A DNA stretch of 64,000 nucleotides from Onchocerca lupi (GCA_028564675.1 JAOVVO010000128.1:88430-152429); one strand, 5' to 3'. Shown: positions 24,032-35,450, numbered from the stretch's first letter. Numbers and translations are program-made. Notes: a model not told the origin generated them from the sequence alone.

Positions 24032-26311
24032 CGAATAAATAGTATTAATATTGAAGTACAGAACAAAAAAAATGAAATCAATTGGCTGTCTTCATTGAGC
24101 GTTGTATATCATTTAATCGTAATCATAAGAAGAATCTAAAGTGATTCAGTAGGCATTCTTTTTAAATATTTTCAGTGATAAAAGCATCAAAGTATTGCTG
24201 CCACTCCATTTATTGATATATTCTGTGTGCTAAATTCTAATCATAATTTCAATAATTTACAGAATTCGTTCTACAGTACTCCAGAAGATTATTTTTAAAG
24301 ATGATAACGTCAGATTCGGTTCGATGCTCGTAGCAATTGGCACAGCATTCGCTAAGACATATGTCCGTAGGACAGCTATCAGTAAACAACGATGGGTCAA
24401 ATTTATGCAAACATTTATTGCACTCAAGATAATTCCAACCTTTATTGCTTTGTTTCTTTCTTTTTTTTTCGATTTTCAACCTCGATTTCTCATAATGCAC
24501 TATCTCTTTATCCGTCATGAACACATTAGAAGGTGTTTTTTAGACTAAATTTCCCAATAAACTATATTATCAATTCGAATAATTACTATTAAATTCTTGA
24601 AATAACAAATTTATGCCAAATAATGTTAAAAATTAATTGATCAGAAATCAATGATCATAAATCAACAAAAATTGATAGACTGGAAAATGAATCGAAAAGT
24701 AACACACCATTGATTTACTCAATGGAAATTAGCGGTGAAATTCAACATGAAATTGTCAATAAAACACAAATATAAAAAATGCTGCAAAAGATGAAAATTT
24801 TATGAGCAAAAGCAATTAAAGTAAGACGCCTGTTGCCGAGGAGACCAGTCGAAGGATGCAAAAAAAAAAGCAAGCAGCTTTTCCAGATAAGGTGCTATTT
24901 CTAATTCATTTCTTCTCCTGTCATCGACTAAGCGTTTAGCCTTAGCCTAATTAGCGCATACATCCATGCTTTATCGTTCTTTCCTTTCAATCCTGTTTAT
25001 TTGACCCACTTGATGTGCAGCTATGCCAGAAATTTAAGAACAAACGTCCACATTTCCAAATCAATTATCGACAGATTGCTTAATTGACGGATATGCCAGA
25101 CAAAATAATCAAGCTGAGCTACTTTCAGAATCATTTATATGCTACCGTGCCATCACTGGAAACATCTGCAGGATACACTGGATGACAAGATAATCACTTT
25201 AGCTATTTTCCACCTAAGTATTATTTTATGCATTTCCACAATACTATTCCAATTATGGTTGCACGCAGCTACTTGAGCGCTGGAATAGTGAAAGTTTGAG
25301 CAACTCTCTAACCATTTCATCCTGCATGGCATAATTTGATAACTTATCGCAGACTTAATCCAGAAAAATTTTGCAGAACATATATTAGGGATCTTCCACA
25401 AAACAGACTTCTTGTTAAGAAAGCATTTCACAATTATTCTTAAACGGCATTATTTGTGTTCTTATTTACTGGAAATGGAAAATATTGCATTGTACTTGGA
25501 TTTTATCAATATGAATTCACTGTTATAGAATATAGGATAATTCACGTCAAAAATATAGAAAATATAGATTTGCACATTTGATAAGAGAAATTTCATCCAT
25601 AAACGGATAAAATAAAAAACGCAGAAAACTTATTCTTCTATGAAAGAAAATTCAAAAAACATATAGAGAGATGGAAAGTATTTGATACCCGTTAAAAAAC
25701 TTCAATGACAACAAATCAGAGGTAATCAACGATGATCGATACATATGAATTTCCTGGAACATAATGTGGCAGCATATATTTCTAAAAAAAAGAATATGTT
25801 TGGGAGATACACTTTTCGAAAACCGGAAAATCAATATTGTACTGCTAGGCACTACCTTTAGGAATGAGGGTATTATGAACAATAGATTAATGGCATGTAC
25901 AATAAAACATGAAGCAAATATTATAAACAACTATTGACACAAATATCTTTGATAGCTATCCACAATCTTAAATCATGAAAAAAGAAAACTGAATGAACTT
26001 CCCGCTATTTTAAGCTTGTAATACAATGTACTTAATAATGCAATGGAACTTAACATTTCAAATTATTTCATTTTTACTCATGATTGTAGACGTTATTGAA
26101 GAAAGTCGTCGAATCAGATCAGGACTATCAGTGATTCGTAATTTAAAAGAACCCGCATATGACTGCATAAGAACTTCAAATATATGTGAATTAATATGAA
26201 AAACATTTTTGTTCCATCTCTACAAATGATTACAGCAAATCTTACGATCTAGCAGAGCGGAAACTGCTTCATATTAGAATATGTCAATAAAATCCTTGTC
26301 ACGAATGAAAT
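24032..26311. other. Intergenic region between TRPV and RFWD3 genes
   Basis: About 2.3 kb containing the likely promoter of the TRPV gene on its left side and the 3' UTR of the RFWD3 gene on its right. Apart from the small Cys-rich ORF at 24249-24518 (-), open frames here (25153-25431, 25652-25930, both -) lack splice context or recognisable domains. No repeats recognised. Confidence 0.5.
24249..24518 (-). CDS. Small cysteine-rich protein, possibly zinc-binding (hypothetical)
   Basis: An ATG at 24518 opens an 89-codon frame ending at 24249. A basic helix-like start (KSRLKIEKKRKKQSNKGW) is followed by a cysteine cluster: CxxC, then C, C, CC and C within about 28 residues (YLECNKCLHKF ... ICLSECCANCYEH) and a lone later Cys. 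The spacing suggests a metal-binding knuckle, but it matches no finger class I know. An in-frame stop lies just upstream and a good trans-splice-like acceptor (gaaatttag) about 20-30 bases 5' of the ATG. A gtaaat donor near the 3' end (after RTNS) could extend it by splicing. It lies just 5' of the TRPV gene on the same strand, so it might also be an upstream exon of something unresolved. Confidence 0.35.
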   Translation of the reverse strand: MTDKEIVHYEKSRLKIEKKRKKQSNKGWNYLECNKCLHKFDPSLFTDSCPTDICLSECCANCYEHRTESDVIIFKNNLLEYCRTNSVNY

Positions 26312-29300
26312 TTAACATCGTCCTTCAAAGAAGTAAACTGCAGTTTCAGTTAAGCATCCTAACTGAAAATGCTGCGAGTCACTGGCTACAGTTTCTCTGA
26401 TATCAACAACCATATCGTTAATACGTTTCACGAATGTCGGACATTTGCGTATCCAATCATAAAGGACCTGAAAATTGAATTTTTTTTCTTGATTTGCACA
26501 ATACAAAATCATGAAATTACAATCAAGTACAATGTGAAAGGTTCGAAATGAGTCCTCTAATGCTTTTTGGAGATTATAAGCAAAAAAAAATGCAAATATT
26601 ACATACCACATGTGAATTAGTCTCATCATAAACAGCGGCAAATGGACCATAAGGCGTAGTCCAAAATGCACTTCTGATCACACGTGTTAGCTTTTTTGAA
26701 ATACTTTTGTAGGTATGAATATGACGTAGTTTCTTGTGTTCGCTATCTAAGTCCAAAGAAAACAAAATATGAGTCACTGTTTCGTGACGCTGACTGGGAG
26801 CAAATGTTAGCATCACATTGCTACTTTCCTGATCATAACAAAACGAATTTATAGAACCTGAAACTAGTGTAAAATTAAACAGTAAAAATCACAATACATT
26901 CCAAAAATGTTTTTAAAAAAAATTCAACTCACCTTGGTCAGATATCAAAACATGTGGTTGCATATGATGATAAAGCACACATTCTTTCAACGATGTAACG
27001 AAAAGCAAAGATTGTCTTGTACAAAATTCTAAATTTATGATAGGTAAACGTCCCTTGCCGCAAGTTATGTCAAACGGCTCAACTGTTGGATTGTGGAGAT
27101 TGAATTTCAAAACTCTACCTGAAATGGATGAGAAAATCAAAAAATTAAAAACGGGTTTGTAGTTAAAAACAGTGAGCAAGAACCAAGAAGTCAATGCAGA
27201 AAATTTCGCTTGGATGATTTTTGAAATTCACCATTAATCAGACCAACTGCTACGTCATTCTCACTCAACCAGCAACAACACCAACCAGAAGCCGGTAGGG
27301 GAATGCGGTGCTGAATTCTTGGAAGATCATCGAAGCTGAAAATTAACTTTATACCAAAAATTGATGACAGTACCTCATCTTCGTTCTTAAAATTGCTATA
27401 TTCTATCACTATAATTAACAAACCTCGTAACACAAAGTGTTTTATCTTCTCCAGTGGATAGCACTAACTGACAATTAAAAGGTGAAAATCTGCAGCATCG
27501 AGGTTTTCTACTGTGGACTGGAATCACCGTATCTCCACGATCGTTCACTGTGATCTGCAATGAACAACGGAATAAACTAGCGCTGAACATTCAGCTAAAC
27601 AATCATCGACAAATATCAAAATCGCATTTTTACAATTTATATGTCAGGATGATGTTGGGTAGGACACTTAATGAAAATGAACAAATACGGGATCATTAAT
27701 ATGAAGAAATAATCATTCTTCTCGATGGATTACCGAACTGTAAAATGAAAATGATAAGCAAGAGCAAGTAACAAACATAATTTGAGAAAATTTGTACCAA
27801 CACTTTTAATATTGACAATAAACGAAAAACAATTTAAATGAAGTAATAAATCACCAGCTTTAATCCATATGGCATAAATAGATCGTTCCTAACTTTACAA
27901 GCTACCACAAAACATTCGCCATTCGCATCTAGCGATCGAGAACCTGGTTCTGATGATAATTGAATAATCGGGCCAGCAAGCAAAGAAAAATAAGAACCTT
28001 TTATCATTTTAGCAGTAGAAAATGTTGTCGATCTAAAACTATCAGTTCCTTAAACTGATTCATTTTAATGCAGTTATTAGTATCATGGCCTTATTTTTTA
28101 TTGAAGGAGCAAAAAATCGCAAAAATTTCTTTATTTAACATAGAAAATGCGACCTATGAATCATGTGACAGCAAATTCCTCAACAATGTAAAGGATATTG
28201 TCACACTCAACTTTTATGGCTTCGAAATCAATAAGATATAAATGAAAGGAAAATGAACAAGCCACTTGTTACAATACATACTTCTATTTTTAGTTAACTT
28301 CTAACAGTTAAATTCGGCCTATTCTAAATTATTATTGTTGCTATAATACAAGAGTCAATAAAAAAAAAGGAAAATTTAACAACCTACCGCAATTTGTTTT
28401 CATGCTTCTCCTGAAGGGATATTCTCGCCCTCAACTGTGCATTTTCAAGGTTTAGTCTTTCGACCTCAGCTCTGTATGGATTACATTTTTCTTCTTCTAC
28501 AATTTTTTCTTTTAAACGTTCATTTTCAAGACGTAAACTATCGTTTTCAGCTCTGTATGCGTTATTTGCCTCTTTCAAACATTCCAGTTCCGTGGTATCA
28601 AGCGCCTATAACTTCGTTTTTGATCATCGTACAGATGCCAATCATCCTCTTAATATACTAACCATCGCTTAAAGCATAAAAAAACAACTTTCTGATATTT
28701 TGATGCGCATATCATAATACAAGCAAATGAAACGGTCTATTTGAAACTTCTCTGCTTATTTTCCATTCTATAATGAATGAAGTTCTAAACTCATTCAAAA
28801 CATGAAGTCGAATTACCTTAAAAATGTAATGAGGAAAAGTGTTAAAAGAATATTAATTACCTTTATAGCCCGTACATATAAGCGGCGTATATCAGTAATT
28901 CGTGCTTTAGCCTTACACTGTGGACATTTAGCAGCTTTTTCCGTTCGAATCCACCTTTCAATACAGGATTGCCCGAAAAGATGCCCACATTTCAAACATA
29001 CGATCCTTAAAAGTTTGGTATGAATGACTGTCTATTCTTAACCATATTAGTTACGGCTCAGCTAGAATTATTTTGTATTTTTGGATTTATTTTAATTAAA
29101 ATTTTTGTTTTTTTGGATCAAGGGATTTTTCCAAAGTTCCTAATTACAGAAATAGTTTGCTTGAGTAAAAAGAGCATGTTTTAATAAACATCATTAATAT
29201 TCAAAAGTTCTATAGACTTACCTATGAGAACCTGAAATTGTATACGCTTCAAAACAAATAGAACAACTAGTCGTTTCATCACCACCTGAATCACTTTCTG

Positions 29301-30020
29301 CAATACACAAATATGCATAGACTATTTTCAAGATTCTCAATGAACTTGATCATAAAACTTGATCATAAAAGTTGTGTAAGATCAAAAAATAAGGTTTTCC
29401 CGGTAGGTCAATGCAGAGATGGAATCAGTGTGCGCATCAACACCACGTGAAGTAATACAATGAACAAGTGAAGTTTTGAATTCAAACAAATATGACCTCT
29501 GTTGTTATCACTAATAAAAGATCTACGGCGACGCTTCTTATACGTATTATCATCATCAGCCTCTTCGTCACTACTCAAGATGATACGTGTTGCTCGATGT
29601 TGTGGCCGTTCAGGTTCTTGATTCTAAAACGATTCATTGTTCCCAGGAATCAAAATATGCAACTTTTCATTAAAGTCTCGACATATTATAACTTAACTGT
29701 TCTTCTACTTAAAGTTTAAAAACCTTGAAATACTAATTGCAAATCCTGAGCACTACAGAATTTATCGACTAAATGAAGACAATTTAGGATCTCCATGTAA
29801 AGTCTTTCCTATGGCTCAGAAGAAGGCTAACTCTGCTTTTTATGGCTCAAAACGTCTTAAAAAAGTAATTTACATCATTTGCAGTACTTTCCGCTTCAAT
29901 AAATGAATGGCTTTCCAATATGATTCGGTGATTGCTTTGTTCCTCAAATATTATAAAACCATCATTACTATCTTCCAAAACTACAACAGTTCCGTCATGA
30001 TTTTCCGGTCCCGAAGTCAT
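26312..30020 (-). CDS. rfwd3: RFWD3-type E3 ubiquitin ligase (RING, coiled coil, WD40)
   Basis: Eleven phase-consistent exons: 30020-29874, 29623-29497, 29297-29222, 29005-28861, 28605-28388, 28032-27855, 27554-27424, 27335-27232, 27118-26933, 26857-26607, 26467-26312; 572 aa. Acidic, Arg-rich N-terminus (about 1-95), then a C3HC4 RING (CSICFEAYTISGSHR, CLKCGHLFGQSCIERWI, CPQC) split by an intron, a coiled coil of two similar repeats (NAYRAENDSLRLENERLKE; YRAEVERLNLENAQLRA) and a divergent WD40 propeller including SGWCCCWLSENDVAVGLING. The RING plus the CCW repeat match vertebrate RFWD3, a nuclear ligase acting on RPA and RAD51 in replication-fork and crosslink repair. The N-terminus is shorter than the human protein (774 aa, from memory). 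The ATG at 30020 follows a stop-rich region, supporting this start. RING cysteines and histidine are all present, so it should be active. Confidence 0.9.
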
Positions 30021-30132
30021 TTATAGTTTACAGACACTGAAATGAAAAGGCAAAGTATGACAATGATCGATAAATCATGTTATCATTCCAGAAAAAGACT
30101 ACGGAACATTTTTAGTTGGAAAAGTTAAGCGG

Positions 30133-30406
30133 ATGATAGAAATTGTGGACACAGTGTGCACGCGAGGAATAAAAAAGGCAAACAGAGATGGATACAGAGT
30201 AAGGTGCATTCCAAAAAAAGACTATAGAGCAATACGAACCAGAAAATTTGTAAGTGACCTTCGGCTGACCATTTACAAGATCATGTACCATCTTTTTTTA
30301 TTGGGGGTTAGATCACCTTCTACTCTCCACAAACCTTTGCTTTCACGAAAATATTTAGTTATTTGAGACATTTATCATAATTCAAACAATCCTAGAAAAG
30401 AAGTAA
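30133..30406 (+). CDS. Possible two-exon micropeptide (54 aa), divergent from RFWD3
   Basis: An ATG at 30133, 20-30 bases after a good acceptor-like acatttttag, opens a 39-codon exon ending in a strong gtaagt donor (30133-30249). A second exon, 30359-30406, with acceptor atatttag, continues in phase to a TAA. The product starts MIEIVDTVCTRGIKKANRDG, has two cysteines, is strongly basic through the middle (RVRCIPKKDYRAIRTRKF) and ends in a short hydrophobic helix. It is divergently arranged with the RFWD3 gene, 113 bases between start codons. I recognise no family. The splice signals are good, but such a short frame could be chance or the 5' leader of a transcript. Confidence 0.25.
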
Positions 30407-31025
30407 CTTTAACTAACAAGGAAAGAAATCAGCAATTTCATATTGAATTATTAGAAACAAAAATATTTATCATGTGTTACGGTGATCTAAACTTTTGCAG
30501 AATAACTAATTCACTTTCTTCCTGAATATTTATATATATATATATGTACTTTTATTTTAAATTCATGTATCATAGTTTCATGCTGTCAGTTTAATTACTA
30601 CGTACTTCGCGTAAAACCACGTAATCAATCACATACGTAACGCACCAAATAACATTTAGAATACCACAATGCCATCACACATAACACTCACTCCCCACCT
30701 AGTTGCCCGAGTTGCTGTTTATTTCGCGGGTTTCACCTAATCATCAAATTTGAAAACGATTTTGCTTTACTTCCAGAGCATCTTAATGTGTCATGCTGTG
30801 GGTGAGTGTACTTTCTTGACGTGCTTCCTACTCGTTTGACATATTTCAGCGAATCAAACATGGGAAACTGCTCCATTATACAGGTATCTGTCGGGCAAGA
30901 ATTATACCGAATAATTTGGATGGTTACAATTATTATATTAGCTAGTCTATATAAACAAAAATGTAAATGTTCATTTGTTCAAAATCTTAAATCTTCGAAA
31001 GTTCTTAAACACGTTGCAGAAAATA

Positions 31026-31282
31026 GGTGTGATTAATGCAGAAAGTAAGCATGGCCAATAAATTCAGTCCGCTCATGAACAATGCGGGAAGTAGGCGTGG
31101 TCGAAAAATTGACTCCGCTCACTTACTTTGACCTGTCGCAGGTATGATAAGTAAGAAAAGAAGTAGGCATGTCTGTATGGAAACACGCGCCTATGCAGCG
31201 TTGTACCAAGATTTCAAATCAATCGGTAAAGAACCTGAAACGTTGTGTCAAGAGTAACAACGAACATTTTTATGTAGATTTT
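31026..31282 (+). repeat. Dispersed repeat, copy 1
   Basis: Shares a series of collinear blocks with 33028-33245: aatgcagaaagtaagcatgg / aatgcagaaagcaggcgtgg, then an ataaattca...cgctca block, ttacttt-acctgtc-cagg, a fully conserved caatcggt within atttcaaa-caatcggt-aagaa, and acaa-gaacattt-. The first 50 bases are themselves tandemly duplicated here (31033 and 31083). No open frame or terminal inverted repeat seen, so the element class is undetermined; it could be the tail of a non-autonomous transposon. Confidence 0.7.
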
Positions 31283-32339
31283 GGCTTGTATATATAAGGC
31301 AATCTTCAACGTGTATTGTGAAAATTACAGTTCCGACTAACTATTTGGCATCGTGTGATTGTCTTCAACGTCCTCGTCGATGATGAAGGCAACTTAAAAA
31401 AGAAGGAAAAATGTGAAAAAGAATTTTGACTATATTACAAAACCCTTTCCACAACCTTCTACCTATGAAAAATGGATGCTATATCATTGACAATACTAAG
31501 TGTTCGGCATTCTCGAATGATCCCACCCGTTCAAATTTAATTCTCAATATAAAGGTGTCACCGGCTGAAATTATGTGGGGAAAAGTTTGAAACTAACAGT
31601 TCTTGTTTTATTGGGAGGATAAATCTGATGTGAAAAAGGCCAACTCAGACAGGATAATCTGAAAAGGCGATATTGGTAACATTTAAAGTTTGATGCAGCT
31701 AAGAGAAATACTAGTCGAAATATTTTTGAATGAATTTTTATTAAGTTGTTCTTTCAATTATCATTTCATATACATATTCTGAGACAATCACCTATAGAAT
31801 AGAGCATAATATACAGAGTTAAATTAATTCTGCTGATAACTACGAAGATTTCGTACATTTCAATTGATATGCATGCATACACTTTGGGCGATTGAATTTA
31901 AGTAACATAAGCAAAAATTCAAACAGTGGTACTAATAAATCAATAGAGTTCATAAATTAATAGATGTAAAAATACGTAAAGATCTGGAGGAAGCAAATCT
32001 AGTTCACAAAAATACTTATTTAAATAGCAAATAATTTCAGTAATTTGATTTGAGAATTAATTTTGGATATCGGAGAATTAATTTTGGATATCGAGGTCGG
32101 GATTTTTTAATAAGCAGTTGACTTGAACAATGCATCAAATGTAGGGAAGATAGCAAAAGTCCGTCAACTCGCTTCTATCAAAACGCAGACATTTGTCTTG
32201 AAGCTCAGGAAAATGCATCCATGAATATTAAAGTTGATATTCAAAATCTGTAGACTGTTTCTACATATCCAAACGAAAATCTCTTGCATAAATATTATCG
32301 TATTGTCCGGTATCATAACGAATTAGAACCTAATTTTAC

Positions 32340-32640
32340 TATCACTTATTTTTACTACCCAAAGTCTTATGATCTTGAAATTCTGACTCATTCCCATATT
32401 TGACATTATTTTCTAAAATCTGATCATTTTCCGCACTTCATAAGCCAAATTCATTGGAAATATTCTGCAATTATTAGAGAATAATAATATTAGCTGTAAA
32501 CCGATACAATGCAAGCTTAGGTCCACAATTTACCCTTGCTGCGGTGGTCATTAACGTCGCGACGTCTGCTACAGCAACCTCCTGTCCAGTTTCCAAATCA
32601 ATCATCTGACACTGGAATTTCACGCAATGCCTATTCAAGG
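32340..32640 (-). pseudogene. Decayed coding remnant (minus strand)
   Basis: On the minus strand a protein-like frame contains MIDLETGQEVAVADVATLM, followed by TTAAR just before a gtaaat donor (about 32537). After an acceptor ataattgcag, the same phase continues NISNEFGL, then an in-frame TGA, then ENDQILENNVKYGNESEFQD and a terminal stop. Upstream, a short ATG frame (MNPFQTANSKENDAIRTILT) lies in another register with no usable donor between. The composition is coding-like, but the internal stop and unjoinable pieces point to a pseudogene or very incomplete model. Family unknown. Confidence 0.35.
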
Positions 32641-32662
32641 GTAATATTTTCACATAAATTGA

Positions 32663-32692
32663 ATTTATCTGGTTTTTCCCAGATAAATTCAG
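32663..32692. repeat. Perfect 12-bp inverted repeat (hairpin)
   Basis: gaatttatctgg, a six-base spacer tttttc, then ccagataaattc: a perfect 12-bp stem. It lies between two out-of-frame pieces of the coding remnant. It could fold in RNA or DNA; no flanking U-tract or transposon feature explains it. Confidence 0.8.
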
Positions 32693-33027
32693 TTAGTCAA
32701 GATTGTCCGGATGGCATCATTTTCTTTAGAATTAGCAGTTTGAAATGGATTCATATGATAACACTAATTAAAATAAAAATCAGGAGGTTGCTGCAAAAGA
32801 AGTAAAAGTTCGTGGCTTATAACACTTTTAATATTGAAGAAGATGAAGCTATCAGGATTACATTTTGCCCCATAACGCTTTATCATCACCGTACTTTACA
32901 TCATCGACAAAATCTGTCTTCGATGTAGTGCGTATCACATCCTGAAATTAGAAATTATGCTTATCTTCAATATTTTTATTAATAGACTAGCTGAACACGG
33001 CTACATGAAAACGTGGCCGGCTCCGAT

Positions 33028-33245
33028 GAATGCAGAAAGCAGGCGTGGTCAATAAATTCAATTCGCTCATTTACTTTTACCTGTCACAGGTGTGATACAT
33101 AAAAAAAAAAAGGTATTTACATAAAAACAGGTGCCCATTCAAATTCAATCTTAAACCAAAATTTCAAAGCAATCGGTGAAGAAGTTTCGGAGATTTAAGA
33201 TTGGTAACAAAGAACATTTACGTTTTTACTTTATATAGATTTTCT
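33028..33245 (+). repeat. Dispersed repeat, copy 2
   Basis: Second, diverged copy of the repeat at 31026-31282, in the same orientation about 2 kb away. The shared blocks include gcaggcgtggtcaataaatt, a tacctgtcacaggtgtgata box, and a 3' block atttcaaagcaatcggtgaa followed by acaaagaacattta. It lacks the internal 50-base duplication and contains an A-run not found in copy 1. Confidence 0.7.
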
Positions 33246-33330
33246 AAAATATTCGAGATAACCAATGGAAAGAGCTTCAATCGTTGACATTCATTTGGTA
33301 AAACAGAGGGATACAAGCAGAGTATAGGCA

Positions 33331-34761
33331 TCACATGATTTTATCTCGGGAAATCGATTCACTTTGATCGTATGATTCACCACTGCTGCTGCTGCGCTTT
33401 ATGCTGCAATGTAAAATACGGAAAATTTTACAAAGTATTTTTTCAACAATGTCAATTTTACCTATACGGATGTCATTTAACATCAGCATTACTTCGCTTC
33501 ACCTTAATATTACTCAGTACTTATTTTATCACTTAATATTTTTCAGGCTAATTATTCCCTTGCTCCACCTTTTCTTATATTTATATTTTGCAATTATTTT
33601 CCTTTTAATTTTGAATTTTTAACTTTAAAGATGTGGAAATCTCCGGAAACTTAGATATAATTATGCGCAAAGAAAAAAAAGAAATTGTAAAACTAACTAA
33701 TAAATTGAACGATCGATTGAACATTCTTTCTCAGCTATGTTCCAAATGCAAGTATTGAAACATGTCGTTGCGCTAATTATCTACCACAAAGATTAGAAAC
33801 AATTTTCCATCATAAAGATTTTGAAATTTTTTTTTTGATTTGGAAAGTCAATTGAAATGAGAGTTACGGTCTTAAATGAATAACAAAAACACCTGCACAA
33901 ATTGTAAAGATCGGGAACTTCGAGGAGTTTGTTTCCATCCCCATCGAGTACACTTGTTACCTCAGCTTTCTTCTTTTTTGATATCATAGAAAGAATTTCT
34001 CCCATCTTGCATCTATTATCGCAGGTGAAGTAAATAAATGTTGAATAGCCGAAAAGACAAGAAGACATGTCTCCCAATACTATAATACAGATGTGCTAAC
34101 AATAGTTCATAAACTTAGCATTACCATCTAAATTGTGTAAATGAAACTTCGATGAAATCCGATCTAAACACTTCAATGAGATGATAAGGCTAGCATGGCA
34201 ATATGCCGTTTCAGAAACTTGAAGTAATGTGACGCTTCCGTCATGTATGCTAAGGTCAAATGGTTCAAACCAGTAACACTTTAACTGTTAGATCAAATAT
34301 ATAGAACCTCTTTGAACCTGCTTCAGAATGTCTTACAGAAAGTTAGCCGTGTTTAATATGTGACTGCGTAATTAGGAAAAATGCAGGAATGAATGATAGA
34401 TCGGATTTAGATGTTGCATCATTCAGCCTACTATTAATTAACTTTCTAATGGAGCATATTTAATTAAAATAATTTAACAAACCATCCTGATTGATTGTAT
34501 AGAGATAATCGATGGTCACTGTAGTAACGCCAAGTAGTTAGTGCATTCTTGCAACTTGTATCATGATGAAGGCATCGCTGGAATACATCGAAATGGCTGC
34601 AATAGTATTAAAATTTTTAAGATAAAAGATGAGAATCAATCATATAAAGTAACTTTGTTTCCCACACTCATTACCTGCAATCTGTAATGATGGGACATAT
34701 TCTATCGTGACAACCGCTATTCTTCAGAAACCCAAACAGTGGGACATTTTTCATTAATAGT
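33331..34761 (-). CDS. Cysteine-rich (12 Cys) protein, probably secreted, family unknown
   Basis: Five exons keep phase throughout: 34761-34675, 34596-34479, 34284-34125, 34079-33893 and 33403-33331 (stop TGA); about 208 residues are visible. Twelve cysteines are spread along the chain: CHDRICPIITDC, then FQRCLHHDTSC, then single Cys in KCYWFEPFDLS, TAYCHASL and SLKCLDRI, then SSCLFGYSTF, TCDNRC and YNLC. The tail is Ser-rich (IKRSSSSSGESYDQSESISR). This even number of scattered cysteines without CxxC zinc pairs suggests an extracellular disulfide-bonded fold like those of nematode-expanded secreted domains. The first exon starts in phase 2, so a 5' exon, presumably with the signal peptide, is missing from the model; an ATG inside the first exon is an alternative start. 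No homologue recognised. Confidence 0.6.
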
Positions 34762-35450
34762 CTAAAATGTTCATCATTAAGAAACAATAAAAAAAATATA
34801 ATAATAAATCAATGATAAATAAACAGTTGGAATGGTAAAAAATGTTCTAATTCTCAAGTTTATCAATACCATAATCAGGCATTCTTGGAATCATTTATTT
34901 TCCTGTTTATCTGGGTACTAAGTTCTTGGTCAAAAGACAGAATTTAGAAACTAGTTTTTTAAACAAGTGAAATTTTAAATCAAATTAATTTCCATAAATC
35001 GAAAGGAACTTTTTGGAAAATATGATACCTAGTAATTGGACGTAATCCTATCCAAAAGCAAGAGACAAAATGCTCTTACCTTGACTCTGTGATGAGTGAT
35101 TGATGTATTACGATTGGCAGTCAAGCTGTTGGGGAAAAAATCTAACTAATTTGTAATTTGGACTGGAAATCTTCGTGATGTTGTGACTCCAAGTGATCTT
35201 CAGCTGAATTGTCCTCGCATCAGTCGGGGTTGTCAAATTGTTGTTGATGAAGCGTTGATTCTGTCGTTGTGGAGCTGTGAAACTGTTGTAGAGGGTTTGC
35301 AAAAAAACTGCTCCTGCCGAAATTGTTTGAGAGCACCTGTAGGAAAAAGTGACTCTTCTCCAAAATTCGAACTTTGTGTATCCTTTCGGGACTACTCTTT
35401 CTTTTCTGATTTCCAATTTGTCGCCTCATGATTGGTTAACCTCACTTTAT

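Larger units (their letters stand above)
30407..33330. other. Gene-poor, repeat-bearing interval
   Basis: About 2.9 kb without a confident gene. It holds two direct copies of a dispersed repeat (31026-31282 and 33028-33245), a perfect 12-bp hairpin at about 32663-32692 and a stretch on the minus strand (about 32340-32640) that looks like a decayed gene. Otherwise AT-rich. No transposase or reverse-transcriptase coding is visible. Confidence 0.5.

Noticed and set aside
25153..25930. Two minus-strand ORFs (92 codons each) between the TRPV and RFWD3 genes
   Set aside because: Composition and lack of splice context fit chance frames; no similarity recognised.
35108..35429. Overlapping minus-strand ORFs upstream of the 12-Cys gene as its first exon
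   Set aside because: No donor in the required phase joins them to the exon at 34761, and none shows a signal peptide; the region may contain the missing exon but I cannot show it.
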